Shown here one piece after another: positions 13,521 to 14,125 of a stretch of 14,125 bases of DNA. How positions within the stretch are numbered: the first letter of the stretch is position 1; the number at the start of each line of letters is the position of its first letter. Made by a program: the position numbers and the translations under genes. The stretch is from Nitrososphaerota archaeon (GTDB lineage Archaea > Thermoproteota > Nitrososphaeria > Nitrososphaerales > JAHFOH01). The stretch lies in assembly GCA_023266955.1 (NCBI GenBank), contig JAHFOH010000020.1, positions 1 to 14,125 on the forward strand, given 5' to 3'. The notes under the pieces were generated by a model. That model did no database searches and was not told where the DNA came from. It was given only the letters and a program-made list of their open reading frames with translations.

Positions 13521-14125
13521 TTATAGGAGATAGGGTTTTTCTGCTCGGCGGCTCTTGTAGTATTTCACTAGTGCCTTAACCGTCTCATCTGCTAGAAATA
13601 TTCTCGGTACGAGTTTGGGTTTTATGCCGACTTGTTTTAACGTTCTACCGGTGACTGGACCTATCGCCACTATGTCCATCTGTTTGTTCATTAATCTCTT
13701 CAGACTCTTAATGGACATGTGATTCTGCATCATCTTGAAGAAGTTTCTCACTGTCGATGAGCTGGTGAAAACGATCGCATCAATGACTCCCCTAGAAATC
13801 TCTTTTGCGAATTCCCTGGTAGCCTGAGTATCTGAAGGCAGAGCAGGCTGGTAGATGAAAAACTCCTCTACTCTGGCTCCTAGCTTTCTCAACCCCCTTG
13901 AGAGATACGGAGAGGCTCCTTTGGCTCTTGGTACTAGAATTGTCTTCCGACTCAGATCTTTTGCCTTAAGCGCTTCAACGACTCCTTCCGAAGTGTAATT
14001 CTGGGGCACTATATCGACTTTGACTCCATTACTCTGCAACTCATTCGAGGTTTTGGGACCAACTGCTACAACAAGAGTTTTTGCCAGCATCTTCTTCAAA
14101 TCTATCCCCCCTCTGTGTCTGTCTC
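13521..14125 (-). CDS. hemD: Uroporphyrinogen-III synthase, N-terminus beyond the right edge
   Basis: The enzyme closes and rearranges hydroxymethylbilane into uroporphyrinogen III, the branch point to heme, siroheme and cobamides, in the cytoplasm. About 201 residues are present of the usual roughly 250. The two-domain repeat is visible: LVVAVGPKTSNELQSNGVKV and later MDIVAIGPVTGRTLKQVGIK, each followed by VP and a loop-helix (NYTSEGVVEAL; FLADETVKAL), and the segments LVPRAKGASPYLSRGLRKLGARVEEFFIYQP and DAIVFTSSSTVRNFFKMM are typical of HemD. The frame is open through the right edge (codons for DRHRGGIDLKKM precede), so TTG 14099 is not the real start; the missing part is the first half of the N-terminal domain. 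It is convergent with the exporter permease. Heme-pathway neighbours would be expected outside the window. Confidence 0.93.
   Translation of the reverse strand, partial: DRHRGGIDLKKMLAKTLVVAVGPKTSNELQSNGVKVDIVPQNYTSEGVVEALKAKDLSRKTILVPRAKGASPYLSRGLRKLGARVEEFFIYQPALPSDTQATREFAKEISRGVIDAIVFTSSSTVRNFFKMMQNHMSIKSLKRLMNKQMDIVAIGPVTGRTLKQVGIKPKLVPRIFLADETVKALVKYYKSRRAEKPYLL

Overview
The window looks archaeal, most likely from the TACK group (Thaumarchaeota/Crenarchaeota-like). The reasons are TATA-like boxes placed so that start codons fall at or just after the expected transcription start, frequent TTG and GTG starts, and a gene for a DUF1512-family protein, which as I recall is an archaeal family. 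Base composition is moderate. The assignment is an inference; no rRNA or tRNA is present to confirm it.

Layout. From 1 to about 6707 on the minus strand (transcribed right to left) lies a run of ABC-2 type exporter genes headed by a PadR-family regulator: padR (6246-6707), a DrrA-like ATPase (5212-6225), a DrrB-like permease (4438-5205), a second ATPase (3412-4362), its permease (2550-3404), a small 69-residue protein of unknown function (2329-2538), a third ATPase (1568-2323) and a large membrane protein (1-1523) that runs off the left edge. Spacings are mostly 5-20 bp, so much of this is probably one operon; the 75-bp gap at 4363-4437 is the one place where it could break. The padR promoter has a TATA-like box followed by a near-perfect 22-bp palindrome, which suggests autoregulation.

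From 6871 to 10844, still on the minus strand, is a mixed set: a PPOX/F420-type flavin-fold enzyme, a truncated SAM-methyltransferase remnant (7321-7473), a DUF5519 protein, a DUF1512 protein whose membrane-anchoring N-terminus seems to be split off by a one-base frameshift, an HtrA-like serine protease with a PDZ domain, and a winged-helix regulator.

From 11006 to 13322, on the plus strand, are an OsmC-type peroxidase gene with an inverted repeat enclosing its TATA box, and a fourth ABC-2 exporter (ATPase plus permease overlapping by 4 bp). On the minus strand at the right edge is hemD (uroporphyrinogen-III synthase), missing its N-terminal part.

Functional picture. Four ABC-2 exporters, a PadR switch, an OsmC peroxidase and an HtrA-type protease suggest a region for envelope and stress defence, with export of drugs or lipophilic compounds. 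The exported substrates cannot be read from the sequence. No CRISPR array, insertion sequence, tRNA or rRNA was found.
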